Shown here in pieces: positions 1 to 13,376 of a stretch of 64,000 bases of DNA. How positions within the stretch are numbered: position 1 is the first letter of the stretch; every line of letters begins with the position of its first letter. Source of the DNA: Stagonosporopsis chrysanthemi. Lineage: Eukaryota > Ascomycota > Dothideomycetes > Pleosporales > Didymellaceae. The stretch is from NCBI GenBank assembly GCA_022560025.1, contig JAFISE010000162.1:1-64000 (forward strand), read 5' to 3'. The position numbers and the translations under genes were made by a program. Under the pieces are notes generated by a model. It ran no database searches. It saw only the letters and a list, made by a program, of their open reading frames with translations, and had not been told where the DNA came from.

Positions 1-3000
1 AATAACCTCTAGGAATTCTACTTCTTCTTTGTACTATTTATACTTCTTAGGTTTTAATTAGAAGTCTGCTTGCTTTAAGTATTCTAGCACTTTAGTAACG
101 TGTTATATATACTCTTCTAGTATTTTTAAGTATACTAAGATATTATCTAGATACACTACTACTGTCTTCTTAAGATGTGCATTAAAGACATTGCTAATTA
201 ACTCTTAGTACGTAGCTAGTACGTTTGTTAGACTAAACAGTATAACTAAGTATTTATAGAGTCTATATTATGTTCTAAATACTGTCTTCTATTCTTTGCC
301 TTCCTTTATATAGATAAGATTATACACTTCTTTTAAATCTAATGTAGTAGAGTATTAAGCTCTTTATAATTAATCCTGTAACTCTTTAACATTAGGTAAA
401 GAGTATTAATTCTTAACTATAATATTATTAAGCTTTCTAAAGTTAATATAAGGTTGTAGCTTACTATCTTTCTTAGGTACAAATATAATAGAGTACTTTA
501 CAAGTAATTCTAATTGTCTAATAAATCTCTTCTTAAGGTTCTTCTTAATATATTTATACAATATATTAAGTTTCTTCTTTAATAACTAGTATAAAAGCCT
601 AAAAGTTAGTTGCTTTCCTTTCTAGAGCTTAATCTTGTAGTCCTAGGGTTTATGCTTTAGCAGAGCTTTTGCTATAAGCTCTTCTTTAAATATCTATGCG
701 TACTGTCTATATATATTAGAGATAGCAAGAAGTACATTCTTTTTCTTAACTATTACTTTGTAAGCTAGAGGCTAGTTAGTCTCTGTACAGTTAACTGCTT
801 GTATTTAGTATATCTTTGTTAAAAGGATATTACTAATCTCTTTCTTATCTCTTAGCTGCTCTAGACCTCTTAGAAGCTCTAACTATAATATGCTGCAGAC
901 ACAGTCTCTTTACAGTGTTAACTTACTGCGCCTTTAATCTATCTATAAGTTGTAACATTGTAACTATAGTAATCTTAATATAAGAGCGTAAGTAGCTGTG
1001 CTTAACATGTCTAAGGTTATTAGCTTATAGTAGTCTTATATTTTAAGAGGTCGTAGTACTACTTTGTAAGTTACTATCACTTCTCCTAGTATTAGTTCTC
1101 TGTTAGCAACTTATAAAGAGTAAGCTTTATCCTTTCTTTACTTAGTTATACCTGTATAATTAATAGTAGCTTAAGACATATAATTTCTCTATGCTTTTAA
1201 GTCTACTATTGCTGTTATCTATTAGCTATTTAGTACAATAAAGATTTTAATAAGGTAATTAGTTCTAATAGAATTAATAGATTAATTCTTAGCACTTGAT
1301 ATTAGCACACGTCTAAAAAAGGCTCTTTCTTACTATCTATTTTATACAGGTTAAGGAATCTGTTTAGCATCTTAGCTTCTTTGTAAAGCTTACAATCTTA
1401 GTGTAGGTATTGTTGCTAATATAGGTTTAAGTAGTACTTATTAACTAATAAGTATTTTAAGTATGTATATTACCTTGTTTTTTCTCTTAAGAAATATTTC
1501 TATTATTATTTGTCCTAGAGATAGTTTTTATATATATTATTAGTGTATTTATGCTACTTCTTATAATTCTTGTATTTAGTGCTAGAAAACTACCTACTGT
1601 AAAGCTTGTCTTTGTAGTGTATTATATAGCTATTATTACTATATACAGTCTACGTAGTAGTAAGGTGTTATAAGTTCTGTAAGTCTAGTATATATATTAG
1701 TAGTAGGTTGCTACGTTATACTAGAGCTCTATGAAAGTTAAGCTTGTCTAAGCTACGTGCATCCTTGCTATATTATCTTAGTTTAGTAGTTATAGCGTAA
1801 TTATTGTAGTAGTATTTACAAAACTATTCTACTTGCTATTTATCTTATATTTTTAAGAGCTAGTAAATAGATACTAAGGTATTCTTGCAGTTCTTATAAA
1901 CTTAAGATAGTATTATTGTTTTAGTTTAGGTTGTTGCGTTAACATAGTTAGTTAAAAGTTACTAGAGTAACTTCTATAACTTAATATAAGCTACTTAAAG
2001 CTTATTATCTATAATATTAAGAATATTATTATTATAAGCGTATTTCTAGTTATATACTGCTTTATTACGTGCTATGCATTTATTAGACTTATAGTTAGCA
2101 ATACTAGCCTAGTATTCTTATCCTTCTAATTGTTAGTCTAAGACTTAGATTATTCTATTGTAGTTTTTCTTAAATGCTAGGTTTTAGTGTATATCCTTTG
2201 CTTATTATACTAATTAGTGTATAACCTTATTAGGCTTATATAGTATAGGTGCTCTGCTTTAGACACTTTATTAGTCTTTATTAGGTATAATATATCTATT
2301 ATCTATCCTAGATCCTGTCTCTAGGTCTTCTATAAGACATCCTATGTCTTTAGTAAGTATTTCCTATTTACTAGCATTAGCAGGGTCTATCTTGCTAGTA
2401 AGTATATTAAGCTACTGCGTAACTTTGTTCTTGCTTTAGCAGTCTCTAGCATAGTAGCCTTGTTTGCTATAGCTATAACAAGTTACTAAAGGCTTGTTAC
2501 TTTCTTTACTACTCTTGTTCTTATTGTCTTAATACTTAGGTCTCTTATTAAGATTAGAAAAGTCTATAACTTTAAAGCTATAATAGTTACTAGTTTTTAT
2601 ATAGATATATTGTAAGGTGTTAGGCAGATACTATCTTCTATATTGTCTATAATAAAAGTTATTATTTTCTTTCTAGGGCTAGTATTATTGCGTAGTAAAT
2701 ATATTTTGTTAGCTATTACAAATTCTATAACGTAGTTCTTAGTTAAGTTTATAGAGTTGGTTATTAATATTAATAGTTTTTTAAAAAAGTACATTAAGAG
2801 TATTAAGCTATATACTACTATATATTAGTTCTTTCTTAACTTATAGCTTAAAGCTTTGTTAAAATATAGTAAGTAAAGTAGTATTATCTTAGTTAGTGTT
2901 AGCTGTAAGTTATTAAAAATTAGCAGCATAGTTTATAGCAGTGTTATACTTTTAGATATACTAAATCTTATTTTAAGTAATACTAGGTTTGTTAATAACT

Positions 3001-3689
3001 TAAAAGATAGTCTTAACTTTTTCTTTAAAGTTATTAATATTATATATCTATTTATTAACTTTGTCTAGGGCTTTTCTTGTAGTGTACTATTAAAAGAATA
3101 GCTTAATCTACTTTAAAGCTTAGTTATGTATATAACTAGCTATAAGAGTAACTTGCTAGACTTCTAGTATATTCTGTCTCTAAAAGGTAAAGAACAAGTT
3201 TTATTAAAGTAGCTATTTATCTAGCTTGTTATAGTCTCTATAGTAGAGGTTAGGCTTTGTAACAGAGATTATATTGCTTCTAAGAGCTACCTTGTACACA
3301 AGTAGAGCTTTGTTAAAGCTACTTAGAGTAGCTTAGTTTTCTAAGGTAGTAGACATCTTAAGAGTATTTAAAATATTAAAGTTATATTTTAAGCAAATCT
3401 TATAAGTACTATTTAATTAGTTCTTAAAGATAAATATAGTAACAAGAAGCTAAAAAAAGTTTGTAGTAAGAAGTATAAATACTATTTATTTATCTTAAAA
3501 GCAAGAGTAATAGTAAGTAGTATAGAGTAAACTGTCTAGCTTAAAGGTTAGAGTTAAGATCTAATAACTTAGATTATTACTTAGGTTAAATACAAACTAT
3601 AAGAGTTTGTATTCTTACTATACTATATACTATAACTATAAGATACTTATTAATAAGTAACTAGAGTTAGTCTAATAAGATATATTTAT
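1..3689 (-). mobile_element. Ty3/Gypsy LTR retrotransposon remnant, RIP-mutated (copy 1)
   Basis: Decayed gag-pol on the minus strand; the window edge cuts the element inside reverse transcriptase. Complement of 131-156 reads VYLDNILV, a mutated form of the Gypsy catalytic YLDDILVY. Complement of about 290-410 reads LPNVKELQD, TLDLKEVYN and KEGKE-KTVF, the usual Gypsy RT blocks, broken by TAA/TAG stops. Complement of 2439-2480 reads CYSYSKQGYYARDC, a gag CCHC zinc knuckle (C-x2-C-x4-H-x4-C) whose second Cys and His have both become Tyr, each by one transition. The 65-codon open stretch at 2597-2794 is a chance gap between stops, not a gene. The right limit is where similarity with copy 2 (6474-9905) ends. 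No functional product is possible. Confidence 0.85.
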
Positions 3690-3765
3690 AGTTACTTGTT
3701 AATAAGTAAGATTATATTATACTTATTAATAAGTAATAGTCTATATATACTTGTTAATTAGTAAG
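3640..3765. repeat. Four spaced copies of a 15-16 bp motif at the gypsy 5' end
   Basis: The motif ACTTGTTAATAAGTAA, with one or two changes, recurs at about 3646, 3697, 3720 and 3749. It lies immediately upstream (in minus orientation) of the gag remnant, where a 5' LTR is expected, so it may be a subrepeat of that LTR. The LTR ends themselves cannot be set from this one copy. Confidence 0.5.
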
Positions 3766-3769
3766 TTAT

Positions 3770-4600
3770 ATAAGCTATAGTTACTTTATTCTATACTCTA
3801 ATCTCTAGCTCTTATTAAGATTCTAGTTAGTTACTTATTATACTACGCTGTATTCTTTGCAGGATTGTAATAACACTTAGAGATTTAAGATAAGTAAAGG
3901 ACTTGCTTTAGGTTATATAGGCAAAGACTTATTACCTACTAACTAGCTTGTATAACTTGTTCTAATAGTCTTTCTTTTCTTACTTTATTATATAATACTA
4001 CAAAGCGCTTCTTCTTTTAATAGGTACTGTATTATCTAGAGTAAAGAGAGCTTAAATCTGCTTACAGTACCTAGACTTAACTATAAAAAATAAAGTAAGA
4101 TCTAGCAGCTATAGTATATAAGAGGTATGTAGTAAAAAGTATAGTAGATATATCTAGTTAACCTTGCAGAGCTATATAAAGTTAATAGAGATATAAGAGC
4201 TATAGCTATCTAGAAGAAGTAAATAATAACTCTAAGTTAATAGTAAAGTATTTAGTATAAAGATACACTGTAACTATTAATAACTAATTATATTAGATAT
4301 CTAGCTATTTTCTAATGTTGTATAGAGCTAATCTAGAGTACTTTCTACAAGGAACTAAGTAGATTATAGATACTTGCCTTTAAAAATAACTAGGTATTAA
4401 AATTTAATACTAGTAGTAGAGATAGTCTTACTAATTAATACCTACTTACAATCTTCTAAAGATTTAATATAAGTATTTTTTTTAATAACCTAGTAAGTAC
4501 CTAAGTATTAGTATATACCTCTAGAGCAACTCTAGTCTTAACTATATTCTATATATCTTTATAGTGTATTCTTAGCTTAATATAAGTACACTTAAACAGC
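3770..4600. other. AT-rich unresolved repeat-derived stretch
   Basis: No open frame longer than a few dozen codons and no recognisable domain. The composition and stop pattern match the flanking mutated transposons. It probably contains the rest of the gypsy LTR and the 5' part of the next DNA transposon. Confidence 0.5.
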
Positions 4601-6100
4601 TTGAAGAAGGCTTAAATCGTCTTATAGCTAGCTGCTATACTTTATACACTTCTAATTGTTCAGCTAACTATAGAAGCAATATATAAGTTGTAGTTAATAA
4701 AATAGAGTATTTATAGTTGCTTAAGAAGCTTATAGTTACTATTTATATAAAGGATTTAAGTAGCTATTTCTTGTATGCAAAGATAAAATAGAGGTTATAC
4801 GTATAAGTCTTTATTAAGTATCTAATCTACTAGAAAGGCTTTTTGTTCTAGAATTAATTACTGCTAATTTAAGTAAGCTATTATATTAAGTTAGTAACTA
4901 TTAAAACACTCTTAGAGTATAGATTAGAGAACACTATAGGCTGCAGCAGCCTTTTATTAGCTTGTAAAAATACTAATACAAAGATTATTAATAGCAGCTT
5001 ATATAGCTAGCTTGTAGGTATTTATTTTAGAAGTATAGTGTTAATAATAACAAAGGTTAAAAACTGAGTAACACGTTGTAGTAGAGTAGCTAAACACTAT
5101 ATCTAGCTAAACACTATATAGCTAAGCTTAGCTTTAGAAAGACAAGAAAGTCTTTATTTAGTCTACTTAGGCAACTAGAAGTTAATAATAGTTATTAAAA
5201 GTATTAATACTAAAGGTTAAGCTATCTTGCTTTTTATTATCTTCTAAGGCAGGTACTACCTCTTAAGCTAGTAATAAAAAGAAGATCTACTACAAGACTA
5301 AGTTATTAGAGTCTCTACTAACAGCTAGACTACTAATAAGCTTAGTTTAGCCTAGTTAAAACACTTTAACATGTGTATAAAAAAGTATAGTATTAGTTTA
5401 TACTGCCTACTAGTTATTAATAGCTATAAGAGCTATTACTTACTCTAATTCTAGCAATACTATAAGAATAATAAGATTATAACCTTATATATACCTACTT
5501 ACTTATTATACCTCTTATAGCTACTTAATAGAGGTTGTTTTAGCCCTTAAAAGCAGGTATATAAGTACTAAGCCAAAGTAGTTATATAGAACTAGATTAT
5601 ATATATAACTTAGACTAAGTTTCTACTATGCTTTGTATACAGCTATAATGCTTTAGTTATACTTAGTAAAAAAGTAAGTAAATACTAAAATGAGCAAGCT
5701 ATTCTAATAATACTGTAAATAGTATAAAGAAAGTAAGTATAATATATTAATATATAAAAATAATATAAAAAAAGTCTTTAAGTAATATTATAGGTTATTC
5801 TACTCTATATAGAGCTAAAGTGTAATATTGTAAGTAATAAAAAAGTAGGTTTTAGTAAGGTCTTAGTAAAAGTAGCTAGCTTACTTGTATAGCTAGCTTG
5901 TGTTACAAATCTGTTTATTAACTAGTTTTTAAAAAGTTATTAATACTTAGAAGGATCTAGCTGCTGTAATTACAAGGACTTATTACTTAGTGTACCTAAG
6001 ATATAGCTTACTCCTTTGTAGTTAAGTAAGTAAACTTTTATATATACTTGTTTACAATTCTTATATAAAGCACAGTAAGTAGTAGCTTAACTTATTTATA
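4600..6100 (+). mobile_element. pogo/Fot1-type DNA transposon remnant, RIP-mutated
   Basis: At about 5396-5570 the plus strand reads LLVINSYKSYYSL, then NKIITLYIPTYLLYLL and GCFSPLKAGI. This is a degraded form of the second-aspartate region of pogo/Tigger (DDE_1) transposases, normally LLVVDGHxSH ... LPPHSSHxLQPLDVxxFSPLK. Each difference is a C-to-T or G-to-A transition (D to N, H to Y) and in-frame TAG/TAA stops are frequent. Ends are approximate because the terminal repeats are not recognisable. Confidence 0.6.
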
Positions 6101-6473
6101 TCAAGTAAAGCAAGCCTTAGTATTATATTAAGTATATAGTAAGTAAGAATATTAACTCTTATAGTTTTTATTTAACTTAAGTAATAATCTTTGTTAGTAG
6201 ATCTTAAACTTAACCTTTAAGCTAGACAGTCTACTATATACTACTTATTATTACTCTTAGCTTTTAAAACAGACAGATTATATCTATACTTCTTACTACT
6301 AGCTCTAGCAAACCTTCTATTACTGTATTTATCTCTTAAGAACTTATTTAATAGTGCTTACAAGCTTTGCTTAAAGTACAACCTTAGTAGCTTACTTATA
6401 GGATATACTATAAAGAGTATAAGAAGTTAGTAAAGTAGCTTACTTACTTTTATTACTTACTTACTTATTGCTT
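6100..6473. other. AT-rich unresolved stretch ending at the gypsy copy 2 breakpoint
   Basis: No domain or open frame. It ends in a run of TTAC/TTACT repeats (about 6430-6470), directly before the point where gypsy copy 2 starts abruptly inside its reverse transcriptase. Confidence 0.4.
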
Positions 6474-9400
6474 GTAGAGTCTGTATTATATCCTAAATAT
6501 TATTTTCTATTCTTTGCCTTTCTTTATATAAACAAAATTATACACTCTTCTTAAATCTAACATAGTAAAGTACTAAGCTTCTTGTAATTAATCTTGTTAC
6601 TCTACTATATTAAGTTAGAAGTACTAGTTTTTAATTTTAATATTATTAAGCTTTTTAAAGTTAATACAAAGTAATAGCTTGCTATCTTTCTTTAGTGAAA
6701 ATAGAACAGAGTACTTTGTAGATAATTCTAATTGTCTAATAAATCTCTTTTTAAGGTTCTTTATAATATACTTATATAGTATATTAAGTTCCTTCTCTAA
6801 TAACTAATATATTAGCTTAAAAGTTAGTTACTTTCCTTTCTAAAGCTTAATCTTGCAATCTTAGAGCTTATACTTAGGTAGAGCTTTTACTATAAGCTCT
6901 TCTTTAAATATCTATATATACTGTCTGTATATATTAGTAAAAGTAGAAGGTATACTCTTTTCCTTAACTATTACTTTGTAAGCTAGGGGCTAGTTAGTCT
7001 CTATACAGTTAACTGCTTATATTCAGCACGTCTTAGTTAAAAGAATATTACTAATCTCTTTTTTATTTCTTAGCTACTCTAAGGCTTATAAAGGCTTTAA
7101 CTATAATATACTGTAGACACAGTCTTTTTATAGTGTTAACTTACTATGCGTCTAATCTATCTATAGGTTATAATATTGTAACTATAGCAATCTTAATATC
7201 ATAGTATAAGTAGCTATACTTAATATATCTAAGGTTATTAGCTTATAGTAATCTTGTATTCTACGATGTTATAGTACTACTTTATAGGTTACTATTAATT
7301 CTCTTAGTATTAGTTCTCTATTAGTAACTTGTAAAGAGTATAGTTTATCTTCTTTTTGCTTAGTTATACCTATATAATTAATAGCAGCTTAAGACACGTA
7401 ATATTTTTATACTCCTAAGTCTACTATTACTGTTTTCTGTTAGCTATTCAACTTAACAAAGATTCTATTAAGGTAATTAGTCTTAATAGAATTAATAGAT
7501 TAATCTCTAGTGCTTAATATTAGTACACGTCTAAAAAAAGCTCTTTTTTACTGTCTATTTTATATAGATTAAGAAATTGATTCTGTATCTTAGCTTCTTT
7601 ACAAAGCTTGCAGTCTTAGTATAAGCATTGTTACTAATATAGGTTTAAGCAGTATTTATTAACTAGTAACTATTTTAGGTATGTATATTATGTTGCTTTT
7701 TCTCCTTAAAAGTACTTTTATTATTGTTTATTCTAGAGATAATTTTTGCCTATATTACTAGTATATTTATACTACTTCTTATAATACTTATATTATAAGC
7801 TAGAGAATTATCTACTATAAAGCTTGTTATTATAGTATATTATACAGCTATTATTACTATATATAGTCTATATAGTAGTAAAGTATTATAAGTTCTATAA
7901 GTCTAGTGTACATATTAGTATTAGGTTATTGTGTTATACTAGAGTTCTATTAAAGTTAGGCTTATCTAGGCTACGTGTATCTTTAGTATATTGCCTAAGT
8001 TTAGTAGTTATAGCATAGTTATTACAGTAGTATTTATTAAACTATTCTAATTGCTACTTGTCTTGTGTTTTTAAGAGCTAGTAGATAGATACTAAAGTAT
8101 TCTTATAGTTCTTACAAACTTAAGATAGTATAGGCATCTTAGTTTAAGTAGTTACGTTAATATAGTTAGTTAAGAGTTGCTAGAGTAACTTCTATAACTT
8201 AATACAAGCTACTTTAAGTTTATTATCTATAATATTAAGTATATTATTATTGTAAGTATATTTCTAGTTATATACTGCTTTATTGCGTACTATATGTTTA
8301 TTTAACTTGTAGTTAGTAATACTAGTCTAGTGTTCTTACTTCTCTAAACGTTAGTTTAGAACTTAAACTACTTTATTATAGTTATCTTTAAATACTAGTA
8401 CTTAGTGTATATTCTTTGCTTATTGTACTGTTTAGTATATAGCTGTCTTAAGCTTATATAGTATAGGCACTCTGCTTTAGACACTTTATTAGTCTTTATT
8501 AGATATAATATATCTATTATCTGTCCTAGATTCTATCTCTAGGTCTTCTATAAGACATCCTATGTCTTTAGTAAGTACTTTCTATTTACTAGCATTAGCA
8601 GAGTCTATCTTGCTAGTAAGCATGTTAAGCTGCTGTATTACTTTGTTCTTGCTTTAGCAGTCTCTAGCATAGTAGCCTTGTTTGCTATAGCTTTAACAAA
8701 TTACTAAAGACTTGTTACTTCTCTTACTACTTTTATTCTTGTTGTCTTATTATTTAGGCTCTTTATTAAGGTTAGAGAGGTCTATTACTTTAAGACTATA
8801 GTAGTTGCTAGTTCTAGTATAGATACAGCATAATATACTATATAAGTAGTGCGTTTTATATTATCTGTGTTAAAAGTTATTGTTTCTTCTCTAGAGCTAG
8901 TGTTGTTAGAGTATAAACGTGTTTTGTTAGCTATTACAGATTCTATAACCTAGTTCTTAGTTAAGTTTATAGAGTTAGTTATTAATATTAATTATTTCTT
9001 AAATAAGTGTATTAACAGTATTAAGCTATACACTACTATATATTAGTTCTTCCTTAACTTGTAGTTTAAGGCCTTGTTAAAACATAGTAAGTAAAGCAGT
9101 GTTATCTTAGTATTAGCTACAAGTTATTAAAAGTTAGCAGTATAATCTATAGTAGAATTATACTATTAGATATACTAGATCTTATATTATATAATGCTAG
9201 GTTTGTTAATAACTCTAAAAATAGTCTTAATTATTTCTTTAAAGTTATTAACTTTGTGTATCTACTTGTTAACTTTGTCTAGAGTGTCTCTTATAGTATA
9301 CTACTAGAGGAATAGCTTAATCTACTTTAAAGCTTAGTTACGTATATAACTAGCTATAAAGGTAACTTACTAGACTTCTAGTATGTTCTGTCTCTAAAAG

Positions 9401-9905
9401 GTAAAGAACAAGTTTTATTAAAGTAGCTATTTATCTAGCTTGTTATATTCTCTATAGTAGAGGTTAAGTTTAGCAATAGAGATTGTATTGCTTCATAGGG
9501 CTATCTTATACACAGGTAGAGCTTTGCTAGAGCTACTTAAAGTAGCTTAGTTTCCTAAGGTAGTAGATATCTTAAAAGTGTTTAAAATATTAAGGTTATA
9601 CTTTAAGCTAAGCTTGTAAGCACTATTTAATTAGTTCTTAAAGATAAATATAGTAACAAGAGTCTAAAGAGAGTAAGAGGTTTATAGTAAGAAGTATAGA
9701 AATAACTTGTCTGTCTTAAAGGCAAAGGTAATAATAAGTAGTACAGAGTACACTGTCTAGCTTAAAGATTAGAGTTAAGATCTAATAACTTAGATTATTA
9801 TTTAGGTTAAATATAAACTCTAATAGTTGTATTCTTACGTTACTATATACTACTTAAGTAGGAGATGCTTATAGACAAGCAACTAGAGTTAGTCTAATAA
9901 AATAA
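6474..9905 (-). mobile_element. Ty3/Gypsy remnant, 3'-truncated (copy 2)
   Basis: Collinear with copy 1 at an offset of about 6.2 kb. The stretch starting near 6475 matches copy 1 from about 253, and similarity ends near 9905 versus 3684. The same zinc knuckle lies on the complement of 8657-8698, here with an added TAA stop after the first Cys. The element begins inside the RT block (after the KTAF-type motif), so its catalytic YLDD motif and everything downstream are missing. It is more diverged than a recent duplication would be; both copies were mutated independently. Confidence 0.85.
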
Positions 9906-9924
9906 AAGTGTTACTTAGTCTAGG

Positions 9925-11800
9925 TATAAATATAATCTATACTTTAGTATTTTATATAAAAAGATTATTAAATACTCTACTAAGCCTATACACATAGACA
10001 ATATAGATAAAAAGAGCTTTATAATTAAAGTGCTAAGAAGGACAAAATGTATCTTTAGTAAGTATTAATATAGAAAGAAGAAGGTTTAACAAGCTTATTA
10101 AGATAGCTTATATAAGTAAGTAAGCTTATTAGCAGCAGTCTATATAGATAATACTATACTGCTACTAGGTATTATATTTGTGTTAAAAAACTGTACAATC
10201 TAGAGTTATTACGTAGCTAATATAGAGGCTAAAAATTACCTAATTTATATAGCTTCTTTGCTTACTAGCTAGACAAATAATAATATTAGACTAGCTTAGC
10301 TTAAATAGGAATATAATTGTTATATAAAGGTAAAGGTGTATTAAAGCTATAGGCTTTTAATAGTAAATAGCTATAGCAGTTACCTAACAAAGAACTTTAT
10401 TAACTACTATAATAAGAATTAGATTACACTAGCTGTGTTACTACCTTATAGTACTTAGATGCTATAGATATTAGACGTAGTCTCCTTTAAGCTACTCTTC
10501 TCTGTATACACCTCTAAGCTAGACAACTACCTCTAGAAGACTTAAAGTCTATCTCTATTAACAAAAGATAACTTTTTTAGCTTATTTTAGCCTGCCTAGG
10601 TAGCTGTATTTATATCTAAGCTTATATAAAAAGCTATTATAGCTATAGAGATAAGCTTAATAAACTCTAATATTATACTTTAAAGATTCTGCTACACAAT
10701 ACCTATTAACTTAGGCTTAGTTACCTCTAGCTCTATAGCTTATATAGCACAAGAGTAGCTTAAAACTTGCACTATACTGTATACAAAGTTTAAGAATCTT
10801 TACAGTGCAGGTGCCTAAAAGCTTAGCTAAACTGTCTACTACCTATAAACTAAACTAGCAAATAGGTCTCTATATTAAGATCTTAGGATCTGTAATATCT
10901 TAATAGGCTTATACTTAATTTAGACAATTAGTAGTTTAAATTGTAGCTCTAACTTCGATCTATATTTTATATATACAAACACTTAAGCTAGCTCTTTTAG
11001 TTAGCTAAGTATCTTAGATTAGAGCTAAATGTAGAGACTTATCTCTTAGCAGCCTAGGTTATAAAATAACTTTTGTTCTGTTAGACTATTAGATACATCT
11101 TCTGTACATTAAATATAGGTCTATATTACAGCTATAAATTAAACTAACAATCTTTAGAATTAGCCTTGAACTGACAGAGATATTGCGAATTTGAGATCCT
11201 AATAAAGAGACCTATTTGCTAGCCTACTATAAACCTAGGTAAAGCTCCTTTATAACAAACTTAATAGCTTGTAGTAGAAGCTATATAAGAAGTAAAAGTG
11301 CTAGAAGCAACCTAGCAGGTAATTAGACCTGTAACAGTATTAGAAGTATTATAGCAGAGCTATAATGTAGTTACTTTAAGCTATTTAAAAGACACAGGCT
11401 TAGGTAGTAGTTACTAAGACAGAGAAGAAAGAAGAAAAGCAAAGAAAGGTTAAGATAAAGGAGTTAGCAGCTGCTAATAAGCTATATAAGGAGAAGATTA
11501 AAGAAGAAAAGTATTAAAAGCAAGTAATAGAGAAGAAAGAGTATACAAGAATAAAGGCAGAGAAATATTAAGTAATAGACGCCTAGAAAGCTGCTAAAGC
11601 TGCTGCTAAACAGGCTAACAACGCTGCAAAAGCCTTATAGTTATCTTAAAAAGGTAAGAATATAACTTTAAAAGCTTCTATAGTTAAACTAAAGCCTATA
11701 CGTTGTAGTATAGGTGCTTGTAGTTACTTAAAGCTTATAACGCCTCTTCTAGTTGCCTATACTTATACTACCTACTGTAGCTATACTGCTACTTTATATA
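9925..11800 (+). mobile_element. pogo/Fot1-type transposase remnant split by a hAT MITE
   Basis: At 10000-10045 the plus strand reads NIDKKSFIIKVLRRTK, a mutated first-aspartate block (NMDEKGF in intact members). Around 10370-10520 follow LLLVNSYSSY and VVSFKLLFSVYTSKLDNYLQK, the second-aspartate region and the conserved helix after it. The C-terminal lysine/glutamate-rich coiled coil is at about 11400-11650. Between the catalytic part and the coiled coil lies an unrelated 376-bp MITE (10851-11226) flanked by an 8-bp duplication, so the two transposase parts were once continuous. Stops throughout. Confidence 0.75.
10851..11226. mobile_element. hAT-type MITE 1 (376 bp)
   Basis: Left end TAAACTAGCAAATAGG and right end CCTATTTGCTAGCCTA are inverted repeats (TAGGCTAGCAAATAGG before mutation). 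The element is flanked by exact 8-bp direct repeats CTATAAAC at 10843-10850 and 11227-11234. Eight-bp duplications and a terminal repeat beginning TAG-G are typical of hAT elements. No transposase inside. It interrupts the pogo-type remnant. Its sequence is repeated in inverted orientation in MITE 2. Confidence 0.85.
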
Positions 11801-13178
11801 TATAATTTATATAAAGGGTATTATTTGTATAAGTCTTTATAATACTCTACTAAAATATCTTATAATAATAACTATTTTATATAGCTCTATAGCTGTATTT
11901 TTAGAATAAGCTGCAAGGCCTAAAGTAGGTATTTAGTAACTCTAGGCGTTTAGTATATAGACACTATAGTATATCTATACAAGTAACGCCTAGATTTGTA
12001 TAATACCTACTACAAGCCTTAAAGTCTATAACAACTTAAGGCTATAGAGCTATATATAATAGCTAATATTATTAAATAATCTATTAGTTTATTCTATAGA
12101 CTTATATAATAAAGTTCTTTTATATAAACTATTTATATAAAGTAGCTATATAGCTACTATAGATAATATAAGTATATATAGATAGAAGAAGTGTTATAAG
12201 CTTTAAGTACTGATATATACTTACACTATAATATATAGGCTTTTTTTTACTATAGAAGGTTTTAAAACTATTTTATTACTTTTTAAGACAGTTATATAGC
12301 TTTTTAGGTATTATAAGCTTACTTCTAATGTTCTTTTTTAGCCTTGCGTTTAGCTACTTCTTCTACATTCTTAGCTTTAACATAGTCTTTCTCTTTCTTC
12401 TCTCTTACCTGCTACTTACACTTCTTCTAAGCTACTTACTCCTTGTATAGCTTATTAGTATACCTAAGTTTAGCTATCTCTACTTTTCTAGCCTCTTCTG
12501 CCTTAGCTTCTTATTATCTTACTTACTTATACTAGTATACTTTATTAATCTTATAAGAAGAGTAAAACACTACTCTACTATAATACTCTTTAGATTTATA
12601 GAAGTAAAAAGGTTTACTCTTTTTTTTATACTTCTTCTAAGTCTTAAAAACATTTTTTAGGCCTACTATCTTATAGTAAAGTAGCTAGTTTTAGACTAAG
12701 ATATAGTAGAGAAAGTAGCTAATCTTTCTTAGCTCCTTACTGCTCTTATTTTTAGCTACCTTGCGTAGTAGAGTCTTAATTTTAAGCTAATCTTTACTAG
12801 AATAAGTTAAAGAAAAGCTTTTACTAGCATTAAAGGCCTAGAGAGATATTATAATCTAGGATGCTAGAAGAGTCTAAAAGGTATAGGTATTGGCTATAAA
12901 GTATATAGAAGCACTAAGATAAACTACAAGACTAGATCTCTATTTCTATAGGTCTTATACAAAAAAATACTTTAAAACTATCTATGTAAACTCTATAAAG
13001 ACTTTCTTTCTTATACCTAGAAGCTTAGAGAAGTCTATACTAAGAAGTAATTAGAAGATAGATCTAAGTTAAGTAGTTGTTAGGTAGTGTTAGGTAGGCT
13101 TAAAGAACTAGGCTTGTTCTTACAGGAGAAGGCTTAGCAAAGTAGCAAAGGATAACATTAGACTAGAGGGGTGCTATA
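11800..13178 (-). mobile_element. pogo/Fot1-type transposase C-terminal remnant, opposite strand
   Basis: The complement of about 12340-12560 is lysine/glutamate-rich with a coiled-coil look, like the C-terminal tail of the pogo-type elements at 11400-11650 and 33540-33960. Nearby complement text around 12640-12660 contains a RPKKCF-like block resembling the RPRKRRKV motif that precedes that tail. Stops throughout. The limits and whether 11800-12300 belongs to the same element are uncertain. Confidence 0.45.
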
Positions 13179-13186
13179 CTTATTGC

Positions 13187-13376
13187 TAGGCTAGCAAATA
13201 GATCTCCTTATCAGGATCTCAAATTCGCAATATCTCTATTAGTTTAAGGCTAATTCTAAAGATTGCTAGTTTAATTTATAGCTATAATATAGACCTACAT
13301 TTTATGTACAGAAAGTATATCTAATAGTCTAACAGAACAAAAGTTATTTAATAACCTAGGCTGCTAAGAGATAAGT
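13187..13376. mobile_element. hAT-type MITE 2, left part (interrupted by LINE)
   Basis: Starts with TAGGCTAGCAAATAG and corresponds to the reverse complement of the right half of MITE 1. It stops at 13376, where the LINE tail begins, and resumes at 19467. The outer flanks CTTATTGC (13179-13186) and CTTATTAC (19666-19673) form the 8-bp duplication with one transition. Confidence 0.85.
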
